Below are positions 8,416-17,767 of a stretch of DNA of 35,766 nucleotides, one piece after another. The position numbers were made by a program, and so were the translations under genes. Each line of letters starts with the position of its first letter. The first letter of the stretch is position 1. The stretch is from an uncultured Lachnospiraceae bacterium (GTDB lineage: Bacteria > Bacillota > Clostridia > Lachnospirales > Lachnospiraceae), in contig CAJULA010000032.1 in NCBI GenBank assembly GCA_910587155.1, positions 1-35,766 on the forward strand. The letters run 5' to 3'. Below the pieces are notes generated by a model. The model was given only the letters and a program-made list of their open reading frames with translations, made no database searches and was not told where the DNA came from.

Positions 8416-9114
8416 CTACAGGTAATTCATTTCCTTAAAACTGAAATATTTTTTATCTCCAATAATAATATGGTCAAGCAAAGGAATCTCCATCAGCTCT
8501 GACGCTTCTCTGATCCGCTGCGTCGCCAGGATATCCTGCCTGCCCGGCGACGGATCACCGCCCGGATGGTTGTGCAGCAGCATGATATATACGGCGCTGT
8601 AACGGAGCGCCGTCAGAAAAATCTCACGGGGTGAGATCAGGGAAGCATTGACCGTCCCTTCCGAAAGGACATGCTCCCCGATCAGATGATTGCGGTTATC
8701 CGTCATCAGAAGGAGCACCCTCTCCCGCTCGAAATGGCGCAGGCGCTCCATATAGTAATCGGCTACGGTCCCGGGACTGGTAAGCTGCAGTGTCTCCCTG
8801 GCCGTCTGCTGGGCAATCCGGGAAGAAAGCTCCGCAATACATTTAAGCTTGATGGCCTTAACCTGGCCGATACCGCGGATACTCATCAACTCCTTTATGG
8901 AGACATGATGCAGCCCCAGAATCCCTTTCCTGCGTTCTCCGGGCAGAGACAATACCCTGCCGGCGATAGATACCGTATCCTCTCCCACCGTACCGGTGCG
9001 CAGGATAATGGCCAGAAGCTCCGCATCGCTCAGATGCTGCGCCCCCTGTTCCAGATACTTTTCGTAGGGCCCTTCCCGGCGGCCCTTCTTTTTGGTTTTA
9101 TTGTTTTCCTGCAT
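8416..9114 (-). CDS. radC: RadC family JAB/MPN-domain protein
   Basis: RadC-family protein, 232 aa. A helix-hairpin-helix stretch (SIRGIGQVKAIKL, residues 78-90) is followed by a JAMM-type metal site with E152 in SEG, H181-N-H183 and D194, the HxHx(10)D pattern. The biochemical role of RadC is unsettled, and the historical link to DNA repair is weak. It lies immediately upstream of mreB, an arrangement common in Firmicutes and many other bacteria. The ATG at 9114 lacks a good ribosome site. No other in-frame start nearby preserves the N-terminal PYEKYLEQGAQHLSDAELLA region. Confidence 0.92.
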   Translation of the reverse strand: MQENNKTKKKGRREGPYEKYLEQGAQHLSDAELLAIILRTGTVGEDTVSIAGRVLSLPGERRKGILGLHHVSIKELMSIRGIGQVKAIKLKCIAELSSRIAQQTARETLQLTSPGTVADYYMERLRHFERERVLLLMTDNRNHLIGEHVLSEGTVNASLISPREIFLTALRYSAVYIMLLHNHPGGDPSPGRQDILATQRIREASELMEIPLLDHIIIGDKKYFSFKEMNYL

Positions 9115-9270
9115 GATAAGTTTTAAAAGCCACTCTCCGGCAGGCCCCGTCTTTCACCCTGTACCTTATCCTCTGCTTTTGTCATGTTAAAAGCATAATT
9201 GTACGTTGTTAATATTACCACAAATACCCAGTTATGTATATAAAATTTTCTGAAAATTTTTCGGGTATTT
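9115..9270. other. AT-rich intergenic region upstream of radC
   Basis: This 156-base gap separates the end of the PLP-enzyme gene from radC. It is markedly AT-rich on its right side (about 9230-9270), with runs of A4T4 that form weak dyads but no GC-rich terminator stem. It holds the candidate radC-mre promoter described separately. I see no open frame with a ribosome site. Confidence 0.5.
9212..9240 (-). promoter_or_regulatory. Candidate sigma-A promoter for radC-mre-min-rodA
   Basis: On the minus strand TATACA (9235-9240) and TAATAT (9212-9217) are separated by 17 bases, and a TG precedes the -10 by one base, as in extended -10 promoters. The radC start lies about 98 bases downstream. The match is moderate rather than perfect. 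It is the only good candidate in the gap before this gene block. Confidence 0.45.
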
Positions 9271-10602
9271 TTATGAAAAAACGACATTTACCAACCCTTT
9301 TTCGACAAGCTTCTGCAGCGTCATAAGAATACCGAATCTGGCATGCGGCCAGGTCAGCCCGCCCTGAAAATAGACGGTATAAGGAGGTTTTATGGGCCCG
9401 TCCGCGGACAGTTCTATGGAGGAGCCGGAGACAAAAGTGCCTGCTGCCATGATAACCTGACTGTCATAACCGGGCATATCCCAGGGCAGTGGCGTCACAT
9501 GGCTGTCTACCGGGGCTGCCGCCTGGATCCCCTCGCAGAAAGCAAGCACCTTCTCCGGATCACCGAAAGTTACGGCCTGGATGATGTCATGACGGGATTC
9601 ACGGCCGTCAGGAAGGACGGAAAATCCCAGACGTTCATAAAGATTTGCCGCAAAAACGGCTCCCTTGAGTGCTGCTGCCGTCACTGTGGGCGCCAGAAAA
9701 AGACCCTGATAAAAGGCGGGCAGAACCGAAAGAGAAGCGCCCACCTCTTTGCCCAGACCAGGGGAAGTAAGACGGAACGCCGCGTTTTCGATACATTCTT
9801 TTCTCCCCGCCAGATAGCCGCCCACAGGCGCCAGACCGCCGCCGGGATTTTTGATCAGGGAACCGACCACCAGATCCGCGCCCGCATCCGAGGGCTCTGA
9901 TGTTTCCACGAATTCCCCGTAACAGTTGTCCACCATACAGATCACCTCCGGACGGCGGGCTTTGATAAAGCCGATCAGTTCTTTGATCCTTGTGACCGAC
10001 AGGGTGGGTCGGGTCTGGTAGCCTTTGGAGCGCTGGATGGTTACAAGACGGGTTTTTTCATTTAATGCCCCGGCAATCCCTTCATAGTCAAAGCCGCCGT
10101 CGGGCAGAAGATCCACCTGTCTGTAGGAAATCCCGTATTCTCTGAGCGATCCCCGGGAAGGCCTGATGCCGATCACCTCTTCCAGCGTATCATAGGGCCG
10201 CCCCACCGGGGACAGCAGTTCGTCGCCGGGGCGCAGATTACTCATCAGTGCCAGAGCCAGCGCATGGGTGCCGCATGTGATCTGCGGCCGTACAAGGGCA
10301 TCCTCTGTATGAAATATCCGGGCATACACCTGCTCCAGTGTTTCTCTGCCCAGATCATGATAGCCATATCCCGTGGTACCATACAGACAGGCTTCACTCA
10401 CTTTTGCCGCCTGCATGGCGCCCAGTACTTTGAGCTGATTGTATTCTGCCACGGCATCTATCTGCGCAAACCGGCCGCCCAGTTCCTCCAGTATCTGTTC
10501 CCCAAAGGCAAATACCTCCCGGGAAATGCCCATGGCTTCATACTGCGCACGCTGCATGGCAGACAGGTTTTCTGTCTGTGGTCTGTTGTTTTTTGTATTC
10601 AT
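9271..10602 (-). CDS. Methionine gamma-lyase family PLP-dependent protein
   Basis: Fold-type I PLP enzyme of the family labelled methionine gamma-lyase-like or aluminium-resistance protein, 443 aa. Probable cofactor residues are D225 in MVDNCYGEF (contacts the pyridine nitrogen) and K251 in GSLIKNPGGGLAPVGGY (Schiff base). TCGTHALALAL near residues 109-119 fits the phosphate-side loop. The true substrate is not certain; the names are inherited from weak evidence. The start ATG overlaps the miaA stop (ATGA), with AAGGGGG just upstream, so the two are translationally coupled. A gene of this family downstream of miaA or hfq is a common Clostridia arrangement. Confidence 0.88.
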   Translation of the reverse strand: MNTKNNRPQTENLSAMQRAQYEAMGISREVFAFGEQILEELGGRFAQIDAVAEYNQLKVLGAMQAAKVSEACLYGTTGYGYHDLGRETLEQVYARIFHTEDALVRPQITCGTHALALALMSNLRPGDELLSPVGRPYDTLEEVIGIRPSRGSLREYGISYRQVDLLPDGGFDYEGIAGALNEKTRLVTIQRSKGYQTRPTLSVTRIKELIGFIKARRPEVICMVDNCYGEFVETSEPSDAGADLVVGSLIKNPGGGLAPVGGYLAGRKECIENAAFRLTSPGLGKEVGASLSVLPAFYQGLFLAPTVTAAALKGAVFAANLYERLGFSVLPDGRESRHDIIQAVTFGDPEKVLAFCEGIQAAAPVDSHVTPLPWDMPGYDSQVIMAAGTFVSGSSIELSADGPIKPPYTVYFQGGLTWPHARFGILMTLQKLVEKGLVNVVFS

Positions 10603-11558
10603 AGTTCCCCCTTCATCCCTTTCTCCCGCATGATCTTAATCATATGGGTAAGTATCCTGCTGCTGTCATAGCCAAAATCACCCTGCTCCAGCCAGATCAC
10701 ATCCTTCTCGCGCCGAAACCAGGTCAGCTGCCGCTTGGCAAAATGGCGGGTATCCCGTTTGATCAGATAGACGGCCCGCTCCAGTGACAGTTCGCCGTTC
10801 AGATACTGAAGTATTTCCTGATAGCCAAGCCCCTGCATGGAAACCATTTCCGGTACGCATCCCATCGTTTGCAGACGGCGCACTTCTTCCACCAGCCCTG
10901 CTTCCATCATTTCATCCACACGCCGCTCAATCCGCTCATAAAGCCGCGCCCTGTCATCGGTAAGGACGAAATAACATGCGTTATAGGCGCTTTCCCTTGC
11001 CCGCATCTGTGCATTATGCCCGGAAATCGGCTCGCCTGTCTGATGATAGTATTCGAGCGCACGGATCAGGCGTTTGTGGTTATGGGGATGGATGCTTTTT
11101 GCCGATACCGGGTCACATGCCCTGAGCATGGCATGGAGACAGTCCTCTCCCTTTTCTCTGCAGAGCGCTTCCAGCTGTGCCCGGTATGTCATATCTCCCT
11201 CTTCCCGTGCGAAAGTAATCTCATACAATACAGACTGAATGTAAAAGCCGGTGCCGCCTGTGAGGATGGGAATATGCCCGCGGCTGTAAATATCCCGGAT
11301 ACAGGCCCTGGCATATTGCTGAAACAGCACAATATTGAAAGGCTCCCATGGATTTATGATATCAATCATATGATGGGGCACTCCCTGCATCTCCTCCGGT
11401 CTGATCTTGGCCGAACCGATATCCATATACCGGTATACCTGCATGGAGTCCGCGGAAATAATCTCACCCCCCACCTCTTTGGCCAGGGCAACCGACAGTT
11501 TTGTTTTGCCGACGGCGGTCGGGCCTGTCAGGATCAGCAGCGGCGGTTTCTTTTCCAT
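10599..11558 (-). CDS. miaA: tRNA dimethylallyltransferase MiaA
   Basis: Transfers a dimethylallyl group from DMAPP to N6 of A37 in tRNAs reading UNN codons, the substrate for MiaB. It is 319 aa, as usual. The P-loop GPTAVGKT is at residues 12-19. ISADSMQVYRYMDIGSAK follows at about 34-51, and PHHMIDIINPWEPFNI gives the DMAPP-side motif. GGTGFYIQSVLY near residue 101-112 is a further family signature. The C-terminus ends in basic residues. It starts 17 bases after mutL and overlaps the next gene by four bases. Having both miaA and miaB in one cluster covers ms2i6A synthesis. Confidence 0.97.
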   Translation of the reverse strand: MEKKPPLLILTGPTAVGKTKLSVALAKEVGGEIISADSMQVYRYMDIGSAKIRPEEMQGVPHHMIDIINPWEPFNIVLFQQYARACIRDIYSRGHIPILTGGTGFYIQSVLYEITFAREEGDMTYRAQLEALCREKGEDCLHAMLRACDPVSAKSIHPHNHKRLIRALEYYHQTGEPISGHNAQMRARESAYNACYFVLTDDRARLYERIERRVDEMMEAGLVEEVRRLQTMGCVPEMVSMQGLGYQEILQYLNGELSLERAVYLIKRDTRHFAKRQLTWFRREKDVIWLEQGDFGYDSSRILTHMIKIMREKGMKGEL

Positions 11559-11575
11559 AACATACGTAACCTTTC

Positions 11576-13495
11576 TTATAGGATTCTGTTAAACTTCTTT
11601 TCCAGTTCGTGTTTGCTCATAACGACGATCGTGGGCCGGCCATGGGGACAGTGATAGGGATTTTCCAGTGTCAGCAGTTCATCAATCAGACTCTCTGCCT
11701 CTTTGCGGCTCATGGCGTGATTGCCTTTGACGGCCGCCTTGCAGGCCATGGAGGCCAGTCTGTCCGTAATGATGTCCGGCTCTCCCCGGACAGGGCCTTC
11801 TGCCAGTTCGTCCAGCACTTCTGACAAAAGCGCCGCGGCCGAATGACCGAACAGATCCAGGGGAATACTCCGCACCGCATAAGAAGCCCCGCCGAAGGGT
11901 TCGATCTCAAAGCCCATACGCCGGAAATATCCTTCATATTCCCGGTATACGCTCTCCTCTCTGCCGCTCATGGTCAGAATCACCGGCGGGCTGACCTGCT
12001 GGGATGCGACACTGCCTTCCCGGATCTGCTTCAGCAGCCGTTCATATTTCACCTTTTCATGCGCGGCATGCTGGTCGATAAACAACAGTTTCTCCCGGAT
12101 CGCGATCAACCAGTACGTATCAAATACCTGTCCCAGAATCCGATATTCCGCTCTTGCCTCACTGGTCAGCAGCTTTTCTTCAAAAAAATTCATCTGTACT
12201 GGCTTTTCCACCAGAATATGGGCATCCTTTTTGATGACATTGGAACCTATATTCCCTGCGTCCATATGGCCCGGGGTCTCTTTTCCGCCAAGCAGACGCG
12301 CAAAAGGCGCCTCCTCTGCGACCATTGACACCCCGGCTTCCGGCGGTGTATAAGAGGCAGGCCGGGGCGCAGCTATCTGCATGCCCTGCTCCCCGGACGC
12401 AGTCATCTGTCTGCGTGCTTCCTTTTCAAAAGGCTCCGGTACGGGCTGGTCCTTTTTTTCTTTTTTTACACCGGCTTCGAAAAAACGGATCTGTTTCAGC
12501 ATTTCCGTCTCTGTCAGTGTGTCTTTGACCGCCTGATAGATAAAATCGGCAATCTCCTGCTCCTTGTGGAAGCGGATTTCCATCTTGGAGGGATGGACAT
12601 TGACATCCAGTCTGTCCGGTTCCAGCTGCATATGCAATACAAAAAAAGGAAACTTATGCTGCATCAGCCATGGTTTATAGGCTTCTTCCGCAGCCCTGGC
12701 GATCACCGGACTTTTGACAAATCGGCCATTGACAAAGCAGGTTTCAAAGCTGCGGCTGGCCCGGCCGATCACAGGTGTGCCGATCAGCCCCGACAGTCTG
12801 CGCCCGTCAGCTTCTTTTTCCAGCCAGAGCAGCTCCCTTACGATTTCTCTGCCATAGATTCGATAGACGACCTCTTTCAGATTGCCGTCTCCGGCGGTAT
12901 GGAATCGGAGCTGTCCCCCTGCCATATACTTAAAGGAAACTTCCGGATGGGACAGGGCCAGATGCTCCATCAGATCGGTGATATATCCGCCCTCGGTCTG
13001 CCCGGTCTTCAGGAATTTCTTGCGGGCGGGCACATTGTAGAACAGGTTCCGCACAAGAATCGTAGTCCCTTCCGGGGCGCCGATCTCCTCCTGCTCCTTC
13101 TGCGTACCTCCCGCAATCACGTAACGGATACCGGTAAGCGAATCTTTCTCCTTTGTGATCATTTCCACCTCTGCCACGGCACAGATACTGGACAGAGCTT
13201 CCCCGCGAAAGCCCAGAGAATGCAGCTGCAGCAGATCATCCGACGAGCGTATCTTACTCGTGGCATGGCGCAGGAATGCTCTGGGCACCTGATCCGGCGC
13301 AATGCCCCGTCCATTGTCAGTGACACGGATGAGCGTGATGCCTCCGTCCCTGATCTCCACCGTCACCGCGTCCGCACCGGAATCAAGGGCATTTTCCACC
13401 AGTTCCTTGACTACACTGGCCGGACGATCCACCACTTCGCCCGCCGCGATCCGGTCTATCGTACTTTCATCCAGTATCCTGATTTCCGTCATCAT
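11576..13495 (-). CDS. mutL: DNA mismatch repair endonuclease MutL
   Basis: GHKL-ATPase mismatch repair factor, 639 aa. N-terminal ATPase motifs are KELVENALDSGA, DNGRGI and LGFRGEALSSI. A variable proline-rich linker spans about 350-450. The C-terminal domain has the endonuclease metal motif D474-Q-H-A-A-H-E-K-V-K-Y-E, together with ACKAAVKGNHAMS and CPHGRPT, so it should be a nicking MutL as in methyl-independent systems (no MutH expected). I choose the ATG at 13495, with AAGGA seven bases upstream, over an upstream in-frame start inside mutS. It starts 23 bases after the mutS stop. Confidence 0.97.
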   Translation of the reverse strand: MMTEIRILDESTIDRIAAGEVVDRPASVVKELVENALDSGADAVTVEIRDGGITLIRVTDNGRGIAPDQVPRAFLRHATSKIRSSDDLLQLHSLGFRGEALSSICAVAEVEMITKEKDSLTGIRYVIAGGTQKEQEEIGAPEGTTILVRNLFYNVPARKKFLKTGQTEGGYITDLMEHLALSHPEVSFKYMAGGQLRFHTAGDGNLKEVVYRIYGREIVRELLWLEKEADGRRLSGLIGTPVIGRASRSFETCFVNGRFVKSPVIARAAEEAYKPWLMQHKFPFFVLHMQLEPDRLDVNVHPSKMEIRFHKEQEIADFIYQAVKDTLTETEMLKQIRFFEAGVKKEKKDQPVPEPFEKEARRQMTASGEQGMQIAAPRPASYTPPEAGVSMVAEEAPFARLLGGKETPGHMDAGNIGSNVIKKDAHILVEKPVQMNFFEEKLLTSEARAEYRILGQVFDTYWLIAIREKLLFIDQHAAHEKVKYERLLKQIREGSVASQQVSPPVILTMSGREESVYREYEGYFRRMGFEIEPFGGASYAVRSIPLDLFGHSAAALLSEVLDELAEGPVRGEPDIITDRLASMACKAAVKGNHAMSRKEAESLIDELLTLENPYHCPHGRPTIVVMSKHELEKKFNRIL

Positions 13496-13518
13496 TTTCG
13501 TTTCCTTTCCAGGCCCGT

Positions 13519-16176
13519 CTATGACCTGCCCTGCCACCTGTTATTTAACTGATTCTGCAGCCGGTAGAGCGTATTGAGCGCATCCAGCGGTGTCAGATTG
13601 CTGATATCTATGGTTTTGAGTTCGTGTAACACATCCTCATCTCTTACGGTTTCAAAGAGTGACATTTGTGTGAGATCAACGTCATCGTAATGGGCCGCTT
13701 TCTTCTTTCCCTCTGTTGCAGCAGTGGCAATATGCTGTACCTTTTCCGTGATATCATTGTCACTGAGCTGTTCCGCGATTTCCTTGGCACGGTCGATGAT
13801 GATATCCGGCACCCCGGCCAGTCGTGCCACCTGGATGCCATAGCTTCTGTCCGCACCGCCTTTTATAATTTTGCGCAGGAATACGATGTCGTCCCCTTTT
13901 TCCTTGACGGCTATGCAATAGTTGTTTACGTTGCTCATTTTGCCTTCCAGCTCCGTCAATTCATGATAGTGGGTGGCAAACAGTGTCTTGGCGCCCAGCA
14001 GCTTCTTGTTGCTGATATGTTCGATGACCGCCCAGGCAATGGACAGGCCGTCAAAGGTAGAAGTCCCGCGGCCGATCTCATCTAAGATGAGCAGGCTGTT
14101 TTTGGTGGCATTGCGCAGGATATTGGCCACTTCGTTCATTTCCACCATAAAGGTGCTCTGGCCGCTGGCCAGATCATCGGATGCCCCCACCCTTGTAAAG
14201 ATGCGGTCTACAATGCCGATATCGGCACTGCCGGCCGGCACGAAAGAGCCGATCTGGGCCAGCAGTACGATCAGGGCACTCTGCCGCATATATGTGGACT
14301 TACCGGCCATATTGGGCCCGGTGATCACCGAGATACAGCGCCGCTTATTGTCAAGATACGTATCATTGGCAATAAACATATCATGTCGGATCATCTGTTC
14401 GACAACCGGATGGCGCCCGTCCCGGATATCAATTACGCCTTTTTCGTTCAGCGTGGGGCGGACATAATGGTTCTGTTCTGCAATCAGGGCCAGAGAGGCA
14501 AACACATCCAGTCGGGCCACGGCCTTGGCTGTCTGCTGGATCCGCTCGATCTGTCCGGCAATCGCCTCACGGATACGGCAGAACGCATCGTACTCCAGTG
14601 TGTTGAGCTTATCTTCCGCGTTCAGTATCATGTCTTCCAGTTCCTTTAACCGCGGCGTGGTATATCGCTCTGCGTTGGCCAGTGTCTGCTTTCTGATATA
14701 ATCATCGGGCACCAGATTCTGATAGGAATTGGTCACTTCAAAATAATAGCCGAATACCTTGTTGTACCTGATGCGCAGGTTTTTGATCCCGGTTCTGGCC
14801 CTGTCTTCCTCTTCCAGTTGTGCCAGCCAGGTTTTGCCCTCCGTCCTGGCACGGCGCAGCTCATCAATATCCGCGTCAAAGCCTTCTTTGATAATACCGC
14901 CTTCCCGGATGGAGAGCGGCGGCTCTTCCACGATGGATCTGGCAATCAGTTCACTGATATCCTGCAGATCGTCGATTTCTTCCCGGATCTTGACAAGAGC
15001 CTTTGGTTTCAGTTCCTCCATCACCGTCCTGATATGGGGCAGCATGGAAAGGGAACTCTGCAGTGCCAGAAAGTCCCGGGGATTGGCCGTCCGGTAGCTC
15101 ACTTTGCCCAGCAGCCGTTCCAGATCATAGATGGAACGGAGGTATTCCCGCAGTTCATCCCGCACAATGGCATCCGTAAAAAGGGCCTGCACGGCGTCCA
15201 GCCGTCTTTCGATGCTCTCTTTTTCAATCAGTGGCTGCTCCAGAAATGTGCGCAGCATACGCGCCCCCATGGCCGTACGCGTCTTGTCCAGCACCCACAG
15301 AAGAGAGCCCTTTTTCTGCTTCTCCCGCAATGTCTCCGTCAGCTCCAGATTCCGCCTGGTAGAACTGTCAAGCAGCATATAACGGCTGATCAGATAGGGA
15401 TAAAGGTGGGTAAAATGCTCCAGGGAAGTTTTCTGATTTTCATAGAGATACTGCAAAAGACTGCCTGCCGCGATCAGTCCGCAGGGGAAATCCTCAATCC
15501 CAAGCCCGGTCAGGGCCCCTACCTTAAAATGCTTCTGCAGGCAGGCACGGCAGGAAGTTTCATCAAAATAAACCGCTTCCAGGGCATAAATCGTAATGCC
15601 CAGACGGTTTCTCAGATCCTCGATGTCCACACCACTCACAAGAAAAGCATCGTTGCAGATGATTTCGGAAGGCATATATTTATTGATCTCGTCGATCAGT
15701 TTCTTTTCATCCTCAATCTCCGTGAGAAAATAGTCTCCCGTGGTCACATCGGCAATGGAAACCCCGATTCGTCCCGCCGCCCAGACAATGCTCATCAGAT
15801 AATTATTCTTGCCGTCGTCAAGCGCCTGAATGTTCAGATTGGTGCCGGGGGTGACGATCCGTACCACCTCCCTGCGAATGATTCCCCTGGTCTGTTTCGG
15901 ATCCTCCACCTGTTCACAGATAGCCACCTTATACCCCATGGAAACCAGCTTGTTCAGATAGCTTTCCACCGCATGATAGGGAACGCCGCACATGGGCGCC
16001 TTTTCCTCCTGCCCGCAGCTCTTTCCCGTCAGCGTAATCTCCAGCGCCTTGGACGCGGTCAGGGCATCCTCATAAAACATTTCATAGAAATCACCCAGAC
16101 GATAAAATAAAATACAGTCCTGATACTGCTTCTTTGTCTCTATGTACTGCTGCATCATTGGCGTTAATTCTGCCAT
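13519..16176 (-). CDS. mutS: DNA mismatch repair protein MutS
   Basis: Mismatch recognition ATPase, 885 aa. The mismatch-wedge motif is in LGDFYEMFYEDA (Phe-X-Glu, about residues 27-38). The ATPase has Walker A GPNMAGKST at about 620-628, the LLILDEIGRGTSTFDG Walker B/D-loop, and the FATHYHELTEL switch. The length and domain set match MutS1 rather than MutS2. The ATG at 16176 follows GGAGG by five bases; a TTG four codons earlier overlaps this ribosome site and is rejected. It lies between miaB and mutL. Confidence 0.98.
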   Translation of the reverse strand: MAELTPMMQQYIETKKQYQDCILFYRLGDFYEMFYEDALTASKALEITLTGKSCGQEEKAPMCGVPYHAVESYLNKLVSMGYKVAICEQVEDPKQTRGIIRREVVRIVTPGTNLNIQALDDGKNNYLMSIVWAAGRIGVSIADVTTGDYFLTEIEDEKKLIDEINKYMPSEIICNDAFLVSGVDIEDLRNRLGITIYALEAVYFDETSCRACLQKHFKVGALTGLGIEDFPCGLIAAGSLLQYLYENQKTSLEHFTHLYPYLISRYMLLDSSTRRNLELTETLREKQKKGSLLWVLDKTRTAMGARMLRTFLEQPLIEKESIERRLDAVQALFTDAIVRDELREYLRSIYDLERLLGKVSYRTANPRDFLALQSSLSMLPHIRTVMEELKPKALVKIREEIDDLQDISELIARSIVEEPPLSIREGGIIKEGFDADIDELRRARTEGKTWLAQLEEEDRARTGIKNLRIRYNKVFGYYFEVTNSYQNLVPDDYIRKQTLANAERYTTPRLKELEDMILNAEDKLNTLEYDAFCRIREAIAGQIERIQQTAKAVARLDVFASLALIAEQNHYVRPTLNEKGVIDIRDGRHPVVEQMIRHDMFIANDTYLDNKRRCISVITGPNMAGKSTYMRQSALIVLLAQIGSFVPAGSADIGIVDRIFTRVGASDDLASGQSTFMVEMNEVANILRNATKNSLLILDEIGRGTSTFDGLSIAWAVIEHISNKKLLGAKTLFATHYHELTELEGKMSNVNNYCIAVKEKGDDIVFLRKIIKGGADRSYGIQVARLAGVPDIIIDRAKEIAEQLSDNDITEKVQHIATAATEGKKKAAHYDDVDLTQMSLFETVRDEDVLHELKTIDISNLTPLDALNTLYRLQNQLNNRWQGRS

Positions 16177-16195
16177 GCTTACCTCCAATCGTCCG

Positions 16196-17680
16196 TTATC
16201 TTCTTTTTCCCATATAGTAAAAACCTCTGCACTCGTCCAGACTGACCGTTACATATTGTCCGATCAGTTCTCTGCCGCCCGGAAAATGTACCAGCATATT
16301 GCAGGACAGCCGCCCGGTCATCAGGCTTTCCTCATGCGCGTTCTGCTCTTCCACCAGTACTTCTTCCACCTGTCCCAGCAGACGGCCCGCCTGCTTTCTC
16401 GCCGTCTCCTGCACAGTGCGCAGCACCCGGTCAAACTGCTGCCTCACCTGCGCTTCCGGAACCTGCTCCGCCATGGCGGCGGCAGGCGTGCCGGTACGTT
16501 TGGAATAGACAAAGGTAAAGGCATTATCAAAGCCCGCCTTCCTGATTACATCCAGTGTTTCCTCCACATCCTCTGCTGTCTCCCCGGGAAATCCCACAAT
16601 AATATCAGTTGTTATTGAAATATCCGGTATTTCCCTGCGTATTTTTTCCACAAGAGCAAGGTACTGTTCCTTTGTGTAGCGCCGGTTCATGGCCCGCAGT
16701 ATTTTCGTGGAGCCGGACTGCAGAGGCAGATGGAGATGGCGGCATATCCTGTCTGATTGTTTCATAACCCGGATCAGGTCGTCGGAAAGATCCTTGGGGT
16801 GGGAAGTCATAAACCGGATGCGGCGGATGCCTTCTATTTCCTGCACCTTTTCCAGAAGCTGCGCAAACGTAAGGGGGTGTTCCAGATTTTTCCCATAAGA
16901 ATTTACATTCTGCCCCAGCAGCATAATCTCGGTTACGCCGTCCCCGGCAAGTCCCCGGATTTCCCGCAGAATATCTTCCGCCTCCCGGCTGCGCTCCCGC
17001 CCTCTCACATAGGGAACAATACAATAACTGCAGAAATTGTTACAGCCGAACATAATATTGATGCCCGATTTGAAAGGATACTTCCGTTCACACGGCAGCT
17101 CTTCCACCACCCGGTCCGTTTCCTGCCAGATATCAATGACCATTCTGTCGGAAACAAGGGCTGTATACAAAAATTCCGCAAACTTGAACAGATTATGTGT
17201 TCCGAACACAAGATCCACAAAAGGATAGCTTTTGCGTATTTTTTCGATGACGGAGGCCTCCTGCATCATACAGCCGCAGAGCGCAATCTTCATCCCCGGC
17301 TTTCTGCGCTTATATCCATGAAGCACTCCCAGCCGTCCGTATACCCGCTGGTTGGCATTGTCTCTGACCGTACAGGTATTGTAAATGACAAAATCCGCCG
17401 TTTCCTCTGTTGCTTCTTCATAGCCGACGGCCAGCAGGATACCGGTCAGCTTTTCCGAATCCCGGGCATTCATCTGACAGCCCATGGTTACCGTACAAGC
17501 ATATAACGGACGTCCGAGACGTTCGCTTTCCGACTTCACAATCTGCCTGCACTTCGCCATAAAATAATACTGGCGCTGTGGCTCAAGGTCAGGAGGACTG
17601 CAAGCAACATTGACCCTGTCCAAATCTACATTCTTTAATTCTTCTGTCGTAATATTTTTTAAATCAATATAGGAATCCAT
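16196..17680 (-). CDS. miaB: tRNA-2-methylthio-N6-dimethylallyladenosine synthase MiaB
   Basis: Radical SAM methylthiotransferase that converts i6A37 to ms2i6A37 in tRNA. It is 494 aa. Auxiliary-cluster cysteines are C68 (GCQMN), C103 (NTCTVR) and C137 (CGCM). The radical SAM triad is C213-x3-C217-x2-C220 in FGCNNFCSYC, followed by VPYVRGRERSR. The C-terminus has a TRAM-like domain ending GQYVTVSLDECRGFYYMGKR. An N-terminal extension of about 55 residues precedes the methylthiotransferase domain. It leads the miaB-mutS-mutL-miaA cluster. The ribosome site before the ATG is weak (AAAGATGAAAG). Confidence 0.96.
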   Translation of the reverse strand: MDSYIDLKNITTEELKNVDLDRVNVACSPPDLEPQRQYYFMAKCRQIVKSESERLGRPLYACTVTMGCQMNARDSEKLTGILLAVGYEEATEETADFVIYNTCTVRDNANQRVYGRLGVLHGYKRRKPGMKIALCGCMMQEASVIEKIRKSYPFVDLVFGTHNLFKFAEFLYTALVSDRMVIDIWQETDRVVEELPCERKYPFKSGINIMFGCNNFCSYCIVPYVRGRERSREAEDILREIRGLAGDGVTEIMLLGQNVNSYGKNLEHPLTFAQLLEKVQEIEGIRRIRFMTSHPKDLSDDLIRVMKQSDRICRHLHLPLQSGSTKILRAMNRRYTKEQYLALVEKIRREIPDISITTDIIVGFPGETAEDVEETLDVIRKAGFDNAFTFVYSKRTGTPAAAMAEQVPEAQVRQQFDRVLRTVQETARKQAGRLLGQVEEVLVEEQNAHEESLMTGRLSCNMLVHFPGGRELIGQYVTVSLDECRGFYYMGKRR

Positions 17681-17767
17681 CTTTCATCTTTCTGTTTTGT
17701 TTATTTTTTACTCTCTTAATCCCAATTTATTGCCTCATGGCAAACTGTTCCGTTTCTTACCCTGTCC

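Noticed and set aside
14818..16110. Plus-strand open frame of 430 codons antisense to mutS
   Set aside because: Shadow of mutS reading; low-complexity Gln/His-rich translation and no domain.
17730..17743. Small dyad TTGCC/GGCAA and a TTGCCA-like -35 in the gap between proA's neighbour miaB and proA
   Set aside because: Only five base pairs and no T tract; a matching -10 at proper spacing is poor (GATTAA at 16 bases), so neither terminator nor promoter is convincing.
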